NCBI RefSeq assembly: GCF_016634425.1
Contig: NZ_JAEPES010000003.1
Location: 124,001 to 188,000 of the forward strand
Source: Lacisediminihabitans changchengi
GTDB taxonomy: Bacteria > Actinomycetota > Actinomycetes > Actinomycetales > Microbacteriaceae
Reading direction: 5' to 3'
DNA length: 64,000 nt
Shown: positions 55,077-63,165 of the stretch, one piece after another
Position numbering within the stretch: position 1 is the stretch's first letter
Layout of the letters: the number at the start of each line of letters is the position of its first letter
Notes under the pieces: generated by a model
What the model saw: the letters and a program-made list of their open reading frames with translations, nothing else
What the model was told of the DNA's origin: nothing
The model's database searches: none
Made by a program: the position numbers and the translations under genes

Positions 55077-55463
55077 CTAGCAGAAAGCAGCGGTGGGGAG
55101 CGACCACGTTTCCGATCGTGCGGTCAGGCCAACCCGGGCACCGTTCGTGCCAACCATCGCATACCAAAAGTATGACGGCGTAGGGCACACCTGTCGCGTG
55201 AACTTCTGACATTTCCACTTCAATTCGGGGCTGCCGGCATAGGCCGCTTTCAGCTGGTCCAGTCGCGCCGCGCACTTGCCTGCGGAAGTGACTTCAGAGA
55301 AGTCATACGGACTCCAAGTGATCACCTGAGGTGTTACGACGGACGACTGCGTGGTGGGAGGGGTAGGGGACGGAATGGATGATGCGAACGCGGGGGTCGT
55401 CAGACCGCCAAATACCAGGCCCATTGTGACGGCCAGTACGCCTACAACTTTCGTGATTTTCAT
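55077..55463 (-). CDS. Small secreted protein (128 aa)
   Basis: Signal peptide (MKITKVVGVLAVTMGLVFGG, cleavage near AFA-SS ~28), a Pro/Thr/Ser linker and a ~75-residue Cys-containing domain (Cys in GKCAARLDQ, WKCQKF, QVCPTP and the terminal AFC), suggesting two disulfides. GAAAAGAAAG precedes the ATG. No known family. Confidence 0.65.
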   Translation of the reverse strand: MKITKVVGVLAVTMGLVFGGLTTPAFASSIPSPTPPTTQSSVVTPQVITWSPYDFSEVTSAGKCAARLDQLKAAYAGSPELKWKCQKFTRQVCPTPSYFWYAMVGTNGARVGLTARSETWSLPTAAFC

Positions 55464-55728
55464 CAGACTGCTTTCTTTTCCGGTTGAGCCATTATCGACT
55501 TAGTCCGGATCCTATCTATTCGATAGACGCTCATTTATCAAATTTGTGTTAACTCTTCGCTCGCCTGCCAGGCTCGAGTAGTTCGGCGCGCGATCGCCGC
55601 GCGCACCGAGTCGGACACGACGTTTGCTGCCACTTCTCGATCTGGAGCGCCCGCAGACGTGGAGGGGGCACATGAGCAGAGCGCAACTGTTCATGCCAGA
55701 AGCGCAGCAGTGCTAACCAGATAACGAG
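55464..55728. other. AT-richer stretch without a supported gene
   Basis: About 265 bp upstream of the secreted-protein gene. TATCTATTCGATAGA (55512-55526) holds a short inverted repeat and probably promoter elements for the minus-strand pair. A 60-codon minus-strand frame in it has no signs of being a gene. Confidence 0.4.
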
Positions 55729-55750
55729 TGCTGGTGAAGACCGTTATCCG
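55729..55750 (+). repeat. 22-bp direct repeat, left copy
   Basis: TGCTGGTGAAGACCGTTA plus TCCG; identical at 21 of 22 positions to 56823-56844. The two copies flank the CDF/ArsR gene pair in the same orientation. Confidence 0.7.
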
Positions 55751-55765
55751 TTTTTACTCTGATGT

Positions 55766-56443
55766 TCAGTTCGAACGGTCGTGGTGGTGGTCGTGCCCGA
55801 CCTCCCGCTCGCCGGTGAGGGCGGCTACCGGAACGGCGCAGGCGTGTCCGCGCCACGCTTCAATTCCTTCCTTGATCGCCCATCCGGCGATGACGAGCGC
55901 GGCGATCGAGTCGGCCCAAGTCCATCCCAGTGTGGCGTTGAGGACCAGGCCGAGAAGCATCGCGGCGGAAAGGTAGGCGCAGAGAAGGGTCTGCTTGGAG
56001 TCGGCGATCGCGGTGGGGGAGCCGAGCTCCCGGCCTGTGCGGCGTTCGACCGAGCTCAGCACTGGCATGATGACCAGGCTCACCGCAGCGAGCACAATCC
56101 CGATGGTGCTGTGTTCGGCCTCGCGTCCACCCAGCAACCCGAGCACGGTGTCCACCAGGACATAGGCGGCTAGCGCGAAGAACGAGAACGCGATGACGCG
56201 CAGCGTGACCTTCTCGCGTTCTTCGGGGTCCTGGGCGGAGAACTGCCACGCAACTGCGGCCGCCGACAAGACCTCGACGACGGAATCGAGGCCGAAGGCA
56301 ACGAGCGCGGTGGACGAGGCGACCGCGCCGGCGGAGAGCGCAATGACGGCTTCGACGACGTTGTAGGAGATCGTGATCGCAACGACAATCCGGATGCGGC
56401 GGCGCAGCACCACACGGCGTGGTTCGGAGAGAGCTGTGCTCAT
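55766..56443 (-). CDS. Cation diffusion facilitator (CDF) metal exporter
   Basis: 225 residues with six hydrophobic helices; helix 2 carries the Asp motif VAFGLDSVVEVLSA and helix 5 AYLSAAMLLG with LGWTWADSIAAL, matching the cation sites of CDF proteins. The C-terminal cytoplasmic domain is very short and His-rich (GHDHHHDRSN). Start at MSTALSEPRRVVL is set by the 1-base overlap (TGATG) with the upstream ArsR-type gene; longer starts lie inside that gene. Exports a divalent metal such as Zn, Cd or Co. Confidence 0.85.
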   Translation of the reverse strand: MSTALSEPRRVVLRRRIRIVVAITISYNVVEAVIALSAGAVASSTALVAFGLDSVVEVLSAAAVAWQFSAQDPEEREKVTLRVIAFSFFALAAYVLVDTVLGLLGGREAEHSTIGIVLAAVSLVIMPVLSSVERRTGRELGSPTAIADSKQTLLCAYLSAAMLLGLVLNATLGWTWADSIAALVIAGWAIKEGIEAWRGHACAVPVAALTGEREVGHDHHHDRSN

Positions 56444-56775
56444 CAGCAGGTGCAGCCGTCGTCGTCGCAGCAGTCCGGTTCGACATACAGCACCACGCGC
56501 AGGAGCTCGTCGAGTGCGGGCGTGAGGTGGGCGTCGGCAAGCCGATACCACGTGCGTCGCCCCTCAGGGACTGCCTCAACCAGCCCGCATCCGCGCAGAC
56601 ATGCCAACTGGTTGGACATCACCTGCCGCGAGACGCCGAGAGCGTCAGCCAGGTCGGAGGGAAACGCCGGCGATTCGCGCAATGCCAGCAAGACGCCCGT
56701 CCTAGTCGGGTCTGAAAGCGCGTGGCCCAGACGGGCAAGGGCCGCAGTGTGGGTCAGGGTTGCGCCGGTAGCCAT
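56443..56775 (-). CDS. ArsR/SmtB-family metal sensor, CmtR-like
   Basis: Winged-helix repressor of ~110 residues. ACLRGCGLVE in the recognition-helix region supplies two Cys as in Cd/Pb sensor CmtR, and the C-terminus is Cys/Asp-rich (EPDCCDDDGCTC), offering further ligands. SRQVMSNQL is the recognition helix. It likely represses its own operon with the CDF exporter until Cd, Pb or a similar ion binds. ATG at 56775 is used; GTG at 56790 is possible, and no clear ribosome site is present. Confidence 0.85.
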   Translation of the reverse strand: MATGATLTHTAALARLGHALSDPTRTGVLLALRESPAFPSDLADALGVSRQVMSNQLACLRGCGLVEAVPEGRRTWYRLADAHLTPALDELLRVVLYVEPDCCDDDGCTC

Positions 56776-56822
56776 CCCAAAACGATACACGCACGGCTGA
56801 ATTCAGAGCAACGTGTAACTTC

Positions 56823-56844
56823 TGCTGGTGAAGACCGTTACCCG
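56823..56844 (+). repeat. 22-bp direct repeat, right copy
   Basis: Matches 55729-55750 at 21 of 22 positions. It lies ~50 bp upstream of the ArsR start, in the likely promoter region. The ~220 bp from here to the TetR gene contain no gene that I can support. Confidence 0.7.
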
Positions 56845-57063
56845 GTTTCCCACTAAAGCGTGGCTCAGCGGACGACTGCCAACTGCGCCCCAGAGGCTTG
56901 AGTGGAGTGATGGCCGCACGACATGGGGAGAATGAGGAGTCCCGTTCGCCAATGAGTGACAGAGCCAATGCGACTCATGTCGACGCTTCCACCTGCTACG
57001 GTGTGCGATTCGCGTTGCCGACGCTAATACCCTGCTCGGGCGACGACCTTCGCCTCGATCAAG

Positions 57064-57648
57064 CTATTCGATCGGCCGACCTAGGAAGAGCGCGATCGCG
57101 TCGTCGATGAGTTGGTCGCCGCCCGCGGGTAACACGCGACCGGCGCCGACAAAGGTTGAAACGCCCTGCATGGTCGCTGACATCAGCAGCGTCAGGCGCT
57201 CGATCTCAGCCTCGCGAAATACACCGGCCTCGACGCCCGCCTGCATCACATCGCTGATGGTAGAGAACAGGGTCTCGGCGGCGGAAAGCAGGCTTGCGGG
57301 CGGCTGGTCCATCTTGGCTGCGAACATCAGGTCGAGCAGTGCGGCGTTGGCGACAGCGAAGTCGACATAGGCCTGGCCGGCTGCCCGAAGGCTTTCCGCA
57401 TACTCGGTGCGGCTGTCTGCTCCGGCTCGCATGGCGGACGCGAGCGCGAGAAATCCGCGCTCCGCGAGAGCGTCGAGCAACGCCTTTCGGTCGATGAAGT
57501 GGCTGCGCGGAGCGCCGTGACTGACGCCGACCTCGCGCGCGATTTCGCGGAGTGATAACTCCTCGACGCCTTTGGTCCGAAGCGCCAGTTCGGCCTGGTC
57601 GAGCAGGACCGTCCGCAGGTTACCGTGATGGAAGGGTCGCTCCGACAT
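57064..57648 (-). CDS. TetR-family transcriptional regulator
   Basis: 194 residues: an N-terminal HTH (LSLREIAREVGVSHGAPRSHF, residues ~33-53) and a helical ligand-binding domain. Start at MSERPFHHGNLRTVLL is chosen as the conserved N-terminus; an upstream ATG in the same frame lies in the promoter region. Divergent from an NAD(P)H-dependent oxidoreductase gene with two operator-like sites between, so it probably represses that gene and itself. Confidence 0.88.
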   Translation of the reverse strand: MSERPFHHGNLRTVLLDQAELALRTKGVEELSLREIAREVGVSHGAPRSHFIDRKALLDALAERGFLALASAMRAGADSRTEYAESLRAAGQAYVDFAVANAALLDLMFAAKMDQPPASLLSAAETLFSTISDVMQAGVEAGVFREAEIERLTLLMSATMQGVSTFVGAGRVLPAGGDQLIDDAIALFLGRPIE

Positions 57649-57680
57649 GCCTCTACGATAGCGGACTCCGACCACTTTAC

Positions 57681-57711
57681 TAGACATTGACTAGTTTCTA
57701 GACAGCGTCTA
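57681..57711. promoter_or_regulatory. Two operator-like sites between TetR and oxidoreductase genes
   Basis: TAGAC-AGC-GTCTA (57699-57711) is a perfect 5-bp inverted repeat, and TAGAC-ATT-GACTA (57681-57693) is the same with one mismatch, 18 bp apart centre to centre. The region also contains TTGACTAGTTTCTAGAC and AATCTATGCT, the probable promoter for the rightward gene. The arrangement fits binding of two TetR dimers. Confidence 0.65.
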
Positions 57712-57721
57712 ATCTATGCTC

Positions 57722-58771
57722 ATGACTTACATCAATGAGGCACTGTGGCTGCCCAAACGCGGCGGAGATTTAGCCGTCGGCTCTTCGACCTACACGGCCC
57801 CGAAGCAGGGCGAGGTGGTTGTGCGAACGCGGGCCGTCGCCGTCAACTTCATCGACGCCATGCCCGGCTTCGCCTACCGATTCGTGCTGCCGTGGCTGAG
57901 CTTTCCCGCTGTCATCGGATCGGATGTCGCGGGCGAGGTTGTTGAGGTCGGTGCCGGAGTGACGCGCCTGCAGGTCGGCGATCGGGTCGTGGCGCACGCT
58001 GCGGGTACGGAAAAATCCCGCAACACTTCGGCCGAGGGGGCGTTCCAGGATTACGTCGTGCTGATGGCGCACATGGTCGCCCCGCTCCCCGACTCGCTCC
58101 CGTTCAAGCAGGCGGCCGTGCTGCCGCTCGCGATGTCGACGGCGTCGTGTGGACTGTTCCAAAAGGATCAGCTTGCGCTCGCACTCCCGACAGCGAACCC
58201 CGCCGACCGGAACGAGACAGTTCTGGTGTGGGGCGGGTCGACGAGCGTCGGCGTCAACGCCATCCAACTTGCGCGCAACGCGGGCTACCGCGTCGTTGCG
58301 ACATCGTCGCCGAAGCACTTCGACTGGCTGCGTTCGCTCGGAGCCTCTGTGGTCATCGACCGCACGAGCTCGGACGTCGTGGATGAACTCGTCGCAGCGA
58401 TAGGTCACCAGCCGCTCGCGGGCGTCCTCGCGATCGGCTCGGGATCCCTGCCGCCGACCATCGAGATCGCGGCGCGCCTGCCCGGATCCAAACGCGTCTC
58501 GACCACCAATCCCAGCCCGATCACGAGCGTGCGTGCTCGGCTGGCTCGACGACGCGGGGTCACCGTCAGCACCATCTGGGGTGGCACCCTGAAAGACAAC
58601 GAGGTCGGCCCGGCCATCTACTGCGACTTCCTGCCGGCGGCCCTCGCAAGTGGCGCGTACCGTGCCGAGCCCGTCGCGACCGTTGTCGGGGATGGGCTCG
58701 CGAGCATCCCGGCCGCGCTCGACCGGCTGAGGGAAGGCATCTCCGCCACGAAGCTCGTCGTCCGACTCTGA
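57722..58771 (+). CDS. NAD(P)H-dependent medium-chain (quinone-oxidoreductase-type) dehydrogenase
   Basis: About 349 residues, MDR fold: N-domain with GEVVVRTRAVAVNFIDAM and FPAVIGSDVAGEVVEVGAG, then the nucleotide domain with TVLVWGGSTSVGVNAIQLAR (AxxGxVG-type loop). No structural or catalytic zinc Cys set is seen, which fits the zinc-free quinone-oxidoreductase branch. ATG at 57722 or 57716 (ATGCTCATG) could be the start; there is no ribosome site, so the transcript may be leaderless. Regulated by the divergent TetR is the likely scenario. Confidence 0.85.
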   Translation: MTYINEALWLPKRGGDLAVGSSTYTAPKQGEVVVRTRAVAVNFIDAMPGFAYRFVLPWLSFPAVIGSDVAGEVVEVGAGVTRLQVGDRVVAHAAGTEKSRNTSAEGAFQDYVVLMAHMVAPLPDSLPFKQAAVLPLAMSTASCGLFQKDQLALALPTANPADRNETVLVWGGSTSVGVNAIQLARNAGYRVVATSSPKHFDWLRSLGASVVIDRTSSDVVDELVAAIGHQPLAGVLAIGSGSLPPTIEIAARLPGSKRVSTTNPSPITSVRARLARRRGVTVSTIWGGTLKDNEVGPAIYCDFLPAALASGAYRAEPVATVVGDGLASIPAALDRLREGISATKLVVRL

Positions 58772-58819
58772 CGTCGGCTCATCCCTTACCCACCTAAACA
58801 AGAAGAGAAGGTTCATCCC

Positions 58820-59470
58820 ATGAGTCAACAGAAGACTGTCCTCGTCTTTGGCGGCACCGGCCAGACGGGACAGCACTTCGTGCGTCTCGCACTGAAGGAC
58901 GGACTCCGCGTGCGCGCCCTGGCACGCAACCCCGCGAAATTCGGCATCACCGACCCGAATCTCGACGTCATCCAAGGATCCATCACCTCGATCCCGGACC
59001 TCGACGCGCTCGTTGCCGGAGCAGATTTCGTGGTCTCGATGCTCGGAAACGCGGCGGAGCAGCGCGAGCACACGATCGTCGCCGACCTCGTTCGGAAACT
59101 TGTTCCGGCGATGCGGCGCAACGGCGTCTCACGGTTTCTCCATCAGGCCGGTGGGCTGAGCGCCAGACCGCACCGCCGGCTGCCGCTCGTACTCTGGATC
59201 ATCCGCCACACCGTCGCTCGCGGCTTCGAGGGACAGCACAGGGACAATGAGGCCGTCATGCGCTATCTCACCGATGAGGCGAACGACATCGAATGGATGG
59301 TGCATCGCGCCGGGATAGGGTCCGACGGTCCGTCAAAAGGAGTCCTGCAGCGATCGCGGCGCGCGATCAGCATTGCGACGTTCCAAGACTGCGCCGCATA
59401 CAACCTGCGTACAGTCCAGGATGCGACGGCCATCCACACGTGCGACGGGAGCCGGTATGGAAAGCCGTGA
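58820..59470 (+). CDS. NAD(P)-binding atypical short-chain dehydrogenase
   Basis: 216 residues with the N-terminal motif TVLVFGGTGQTGQHFVRLAL (GxxGxxG), VRALARNPAKFGI and a downstream VVSMLGNA, as in NmrA/BVR-like atypical SDRs. The usual YxxxK is absent, so it may be a redox sensor or a reductase with another mechanism. AGAAGAGAAGG at 58801-58811 is a strong ribosome site. Follows the MDR gene after 48 bp in the same direction, so probably the same TetR-controlled operon. Confidence 0.82.
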   Translation: MSQQKTVLVFGGTGQTGQHFVRLALKDGLRVRALARNPAKFGITDPNLDVIQGSITSIPDLDALVAGADFVVSMLGNAAEQREHTIVADLVRKLVPAMRRNGVSRFLHQAGGLSARPHRRLPLVLWIIRHTVARGFEGQHRDNEAVMRYLTDEANDIEWMVHRAGIGSDGPSKGVLQRSRRAISIATFQDCAAYNLRTVQDATAIHTCDGSRYGKP

Positions 59471-59696
59471 TTGCCTGCTCGCCACAATGGAGCTGCGGCC
59501 ACGCGCAAACCGACGTGCTCCGTGATGGGCCGAATGGACGCGCGGAACCCGAGAACGAGAGTGCAATCCGCGACGGAGAATTTCAGCACTCTGTCCGAGA
59601 AACGATTGGTCAGACGGACAATCGCGGAGGAGGACGAGGTGTCATCCGCCTTTACCCTGATTGCACTTTTTCCAAATAGAGTAATTACAAGCTGAC

Positions 59697-59710
59697 ATAA
59701 TGTGCATTAT
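59697..59710. other. AT-rich 6-bp inverted repeat near the end of the SDR transcript
   Basis: ATAATG-TG-CATTAT, followed by GCGCGAAAAAAGG. It lies between convergent genes in a ~260-bp gap (59471-59733) where I see no gene, and may be a weak terminator. Confidence 0.4.
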
Positions 59711-59733
59711 CAGCGCGAAAAAAGGGCTGAAGG

Positions 59734-60252
59734 TCAGCCATAGAGTTCGGGGTCAAGCTCATTGATCTTGATCAGTAGTCCGCCGGGTGCCCGCAGCTGG
59801 AGTTGGCGCCCGAAGCCTTCGTCGGTTACCGACGAGACGATGTCGACGTCCTGTGTCGACAGTGCCTCCTCGAGCTGTGCAAGATCGGCTGATTCGAAAT
59901 TGAGTTCGACGTCACCTTCGCCCTGGTCGGGATTCGCTGGGTGGGCAAGAAGTGAAAGCTGAGTTTCTCCCATGGCGAGAAGCACGAAGTCTCCGTCACG
60001 AGATCCGTTGATTATCGTCGCGCCGAGCGCCTCGTAGAAGGCAACGGATGCGTGCATGTTCTTGACGTGCACCATGGGCTGCACCGTTACTGCCGGTGGC
60101 GTGGTCATGAGTGACTCCTTGGACAGGTAGGTGGTGAGCGCTTTTTCCAACCAGTCGGATAGCGAGTGCTGCTCGTCGATCGCACGATGCTTCACGGCGC
60201 GCACGAGGTCTGGTGAAAGCGTCACATTGAACTGTTGTTTATGGGATGGCAC
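59734..60252 (-). CDS. Ribbon-helix-helix / VOC-domain fusion protein
   Basis: 172 residues with two modules. Residues ~6-45 (QFNVTLSPDLVRAVKHRAID, then HSLSDWLEKALTTYL) read as an Arc/MetJ-type ribbon-helix-helix DNA-binding domain: one beta strand followed by two helices. Residues ~53-170 form a VOC module (VQPMVHVKNMHASVAFYEAL ... VELNFESADLAQLEEAL ... FGRQLQLRAPGGLLIKI). No gap or stop separates them. A GTG start is used; an internal ATG at residue 49 (MTTPPAVTVQPM) with AAGGAGT before it could also yield a VOC-only form. A ligand-responsive autoregulator is the natural hypothesis; the upstream 18-bp palindrome supports it. Confidence 0.8.
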   Translation of the reverse strand: MPSHKQQFNVTLSPDLVRAVKHRAIDEQHSLSDWLEKALTTYLSKESLMTTPPAVTVQPMVHVKNMHASVAFYEALGATIINGSRDGDFVLLAMGETQLSLLAHPANPDQGEGDVELNFESADLAQLEEALSTQDVDIVSSVTDEGFGRQLQLRAPGGLLIKINELDPELYG

Positions 60253-60273
60253 AGCTACATAGTTGCACCGCGG

Positions 60274-60295
60274 TGTCTAGATGTCTAGACATCTA
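60274..60295. promoter_or_regulatory. 18-bp perfect palindrome with tandem TGTCTAGA, upstream of the RHH-VOC gene
   Basis: TAGATGTCTAGACATCTA (60278-60295) is fully palindromic. Within it and just before it TGTCTAGA occurs twice in direct tandem (60274-60281, 60282-60289), a layout usual for ribbon-helix-helix operators. It ends 22 bp upstream of the GTG on the coding strand. Binding by the RHH-VOC protein is inferred. Confidence 0.65.
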
Positions 60296-60346
60296 ACCCG
60301 TCTTCCCCATGACAAGTGTGACAAGTGTGCCGGGGCGTTTGTGCGG

Positions 60347-61024
60347 CTAGAGGAGGCGATTCCAGATCCATCGCATATTTTCCAGCTCTGAACTGGTGGC
60401 CGCCGGGTTCGGTAGACCCGGCGGGGCCGCGATCGCTGGTAAATCTGCCGTCGCTGTCAGATTCGTGTCGCCCGGGCCGGGCAGAGGCATCGGCGGTCGC
60501 AGGGTGAGCGCTGCCGCCATCGCGGTGATGAGGGCCGCGGCCGAACGGATGTGATCTTCCGGGATGTCGGCACCGGCGATCGTGCGGAGCTTGAGCTCGA
60601 CCACGGCAGCGACCTGCCCGGCGATGGGCAGCATGCGTGCGGTCTGTCGTGCGGCGAGCCACGGAGCCGCCGACATGACGCGGAGGCGCGCGTGCACGAG
60701 TTCTTGTTCCTCGGTGATCTCGGTGGGAAGTTCTACCAGGGTGAGAGCCCCGGTGAGCACCCCGACAGCGGGGTCATCGAGGTAGGCCTGGCGGCGTTCT
60801 GCGCTGAGGTGCGGCAGTTCCCAGCCGAGGAGGGCGTCGTCCTTGGTGTCGAAGTGGTTGAAGAATTGGCGTTGGCTGATGCCGACGGCCTCGCAGATGT
60901 GGTCGACGGTCAGTGCGGCCGGCCCGTGTTGGAGGGCCAGCCGCACCGCCTCGCGTTCGATCGACCGCACGGTGGCGCGACCCCGGGCATTACGGGTGTC
61001 GCGACCATCGGCGGTGGGTCTCAT
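60347..61024 (-). CDS. TetR-family transcriptional regulator (ABC-transporter operon)
   Basis: 225 residues. HTH near residues 30-55 (ALTVDHICEAVGISQRQFFNHF), followed by a helical domain and a Pro/Ala-rich tail that has no assigned function. It is the third gene of the ATPase-permease-tetR run on the minus strand (20-bp gap), so it probably controls that operon. Confidence 0.87.
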   Translation of the reverse strand: MRPTADGRDTRNARGRATVRSIEREAVRLALQHGPAALTVDHICEAVGISQRQFFNHFDTKDDALLGWELPHLSAERRQAYLDDPAVGVLTGALTLVELPTEITEEQELVHARLRVMSAAPWLAARQTARMLPIAGQVAAVVELKLRTIAGADIPEDHIRSAAALITAMAAALTLRPPMPLPGPGDTNLTATADLPAIAAPPGLPNPAATSSELENMRWIWNRLL

Positions 61025-61043
61025 GACGTCGTCCTGTTCCTGA

Positions 61044-62333
61044 TTATTCGTATCGAAGTGCGTCGATCGGTGTCTTGCGGGCCGCTCGCCGGGCAGGCAG
61101 TGTGCCGGCGAGAAATGCTACGACAATAATGAGCAGGATCACGCCGATGATCGACCCCGGCTGGAACAGCAGCAGGTTGAGACCGGCGAGTCCAGCGAGC
61201 GCCCCACTGCCGAGTGCGGCATTGATGGGAAGTCCGACGAGGATCGCCACGCCCGCCCCGATGGCGCTGCCGAGGAATCCGATGAACGCCGCCTCGAGGC
61301 TGAAGAGGGCGAACACTCTCCCGCTGCTCATCCCCATGGCCTTCATTAACCCGATTTCTCGAGTGCGTTCCTGCACGCTCATGAGCAGAGTGTTGACGAT
61401 GCCGAACGCAGCGGCCAGAAGCGCAACGATCGCAAAGGCGTTCAGCACGCCCGTGATTCCGGTGATGATCGTTTGAACGACCCCGAGCTGGTCTGCGATC
61501 GTTTGCGCCGTCATCCCCTGGGCGGCGACCTTCTTCTTCAGCGCGTCGATAGTCGCGGCGGAAGCATTCTTGTCGAAGTGCGCGACGGCGTTCGGATAGC
61601 GAGCCGGAGCCTGGGATCCGGCGTTCTGCTGTTTCGAGAGCTCATTCACCAGCGCCGCGTTTGCTCCGGCACCGCTGCTGAACAGGCTCGCGTTAGAAAT
61701 GCCCACCACCGTTGCGCTCACTTCGTGCCGAGTGCCGAGAACGTCGGTGAGCCCCACCGTAACCTCGGTTCCGACCGCAGACGAGGCGCTGCCGAGGCGA
61801 AGCGCTGTGACGTAATCATCGGGCAGAACGAGCTGACGCTCCGAACTCGACGGGCTCAGCTGCTCCCCCGCCTTGAGGTCGGATTTCGCGATCGACGATG
61901 TCGGGGCGATCGACAGCTGATACTTCTCGCTCGACGGCGCGGAGATCCAGTCGATCGACACGGGGGCGATCGGGTCGACACTCTTCAGCCCGGGGATAAC
62001 TTTGAGGGTGTCGATGTCTGTGGCACTCAATGTTCCCGCCGACCCGGTCAGAGGATTCGCGGTGCCGCTCGACGCGCTGGATGTCGCCGGATCGTACTTC
62101 TGAGGCCCGCTGGAGGTGCCGGCGGTAGTCGAGGACTTGGAGATGAGGAACACATCTCCCGCACCGAGCGAGGCGACCTGCTTAGTCACGTAATCAGAGA
62201 CTCCGGCTCCGAGTGCCGTCGTCAGGGTCAGAGTGAAGGCCCCGACGAAGAGCGCGAGCACGGTGAGCGTAGTCCGCAGTTTGCTGCGTACGGTGTTGGC
62301 GGCGGCGGTGCGGATCAGGTCGACGGTATTCAT
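61044..62333 (-). CDS. ABC transporter permease, FtsX/MacB type
   Basis: 429 residues: one N-terminal TM helix (~20-45), a large extracytoplasmic MacB-PCD-like domain (~50-275; Ser/Ala-rich) and three C-terminal helices with the FtsX signature VQERTREIGLMKAMGMSSGRVFALFSLEAAFIG (quoted in part as REIGLMKAMGMSSG). Works with the adjacent ATPase in moving lipids or peptides or in signalling, rather than import. Overlaps the ATPase gene by 4 bases (ATGA). Confidence 0.9.
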   Translation of the reverse strand: MNTVDLIRTAAANTVRSKLRTTLTVLALFVGAFTLTLTTALGAGVSDYVTKQVASLGAGDVFLISKSSTTAGTSSGPQKYDPATSSASSGTANPLTGSAGTLSATDIDTLKVIPGLKSVDPIAPVSIDWISAPSSEKYQLSIAPTSSIAKSDLKAGEQLSPSSSERQLVLPDDYVTALRLGSASSAVGTEVTVGLTDVLGTRHEVSATVVGISNASLFSSGAGANAALVNELSKQQNAGSQAPARYPNAVAHFDKNASAATIDALKKKVAAQGMTAQTIADQLGVVQTIITGITGVLNAFAIVALLAAAFGIVNTLLMSVQERTREIGLMKAMGMSSGRVFALFSLEAAFIGFLGSAIGAGVAILVGLPINAALGSGALAGLAGLNLLLFQPGSIIGVILLIIVVAFLAGTLPARRAARKTPIDALRYE

Positions 62334-63043
62334 GCGGTTACCGCCTCTGCGGCGGATTCGACGATCCGCCCGTCCCGCACGTAGATCTGCCGGTCACAGC
62401 GGGCGGCCAGATCCTCATCGTGGGTCACGATGACCAGCGTGATGCCGTGGTCTCGGTGGAGGGCGAACAGCTCGTCTTCGACGATTGCGCCCGTCGCGCT
62501 GTCGAGGTTGCCGGTCGGTTCGTCGGCGAAGATGACATCCGGTTGGCCGACCAGCGCCCGGGTCAAGACCACGCGTTGCTTCTGGCCGCCGGAGAGGTCT
62601 GTGGCCTTGTTGCGGGCCTTGTCGTCCAGACCGAACCGGGCCAGAGCCTCCATCCCGCGCCTGCGCCGTTCGCTCGCCGGGACTCCGGCGATTTTCAAGG
62701 GCAGAGTCACGTTCTCGAGCACAGACGAGCCGGGCGTCAAGAAGAACTGTTGGAACACGAACCCGAAACGGCGGTTGCGGAGCTTGTTGATGGCGCGGGT
62801 CGACAGGGTGCTGGCCTGCTGCCCATCCACCAGCACCGATCCCTCATCGGCCGTGTCCAGTAGCGCGAGGATATGCATGAGCGTCGACTTGCCGGAGCCG
62901 CTCTTCCCCACGATCGCGAGCGACTCTCCCCGCCCGATAGCCAGTGAGACGTCGTCGAGAGCCTGAAAACGACTGTCGCCTTTGCCGTACCACTTTGAAA
63001 GATGCCGTGTCTCGAGCACGGTGCCAAGCGTTGAAGATGTCAT
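62330..63043 (-). CDS. ABC transporter ATP-binding protein (MacB/LolD-like)
   Basis: 237 residues with Walker A GKSGSGKSTLMHILALLD (~45), Q-loop FVFQQFFLTPG, signature LSGGQKQRVVLTRAL (~150), Walker B DVIFADEPTGNLD and H-loop VIVTHDEDLAARC. The P-loop and signature are intact. First gene of the ATPase-permease-tetR operon. The MacB/LolD class acts by mechanotransmission. Confidence 0.93.
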   Translation of the reverse strand: MTSSTLGTVLETRHLSKWYGKGDSRFQALDDVSLAIGRGESLAIVGKSGSGKSTLMHILALLDTADEGSVLVDGQQASTLSTRAINKLRNRRFGFVFQQFFLTPGSSVLENVTLPLKIAGVPASERRRRGMEALARFGLDDKARNKATDLSGGQKQRVVLTRALVGQPDVIFADEPTGNLDSATGAIVEDELFALHRDHGITLVIVTHDEDLAARCDRQIYVRDGRIVESAAEAVTA

Positions 63044-63091
63044 GCATGACAGTCAACCAGTTTGTGCAGTCACTGAAGTACTCCGGAGGGA

Positions 63092-63103
63092 GTAGTCGAC
63101 TAC
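63092..63103. promoter_or_regulatory. 12-bp palindrome upstream of the ABC operon
   Basis: GTAGTCGACTAC, perfectly palindromic, ~50 bp upstream of the ATPase start and after a TACTCC/GGAGGGAGTA inverted block (63079-63094). Possible site for the TetR encoded at the end of the operon. Confidence 0.5.
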
Positions 63104-63165
63104 GGCATCCGGATGATCTCGACCCGTGCTCGTCCAGTCCCCGCCAGCTGGAATCCACTCCTCCG

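Noticed and set aside
56898..57110. A 70-codon plus-strand frame between the ArsR and TetR genes
   Set aside because: No ribosome site, no domain, and it runs into the TetR gene on the other strand.
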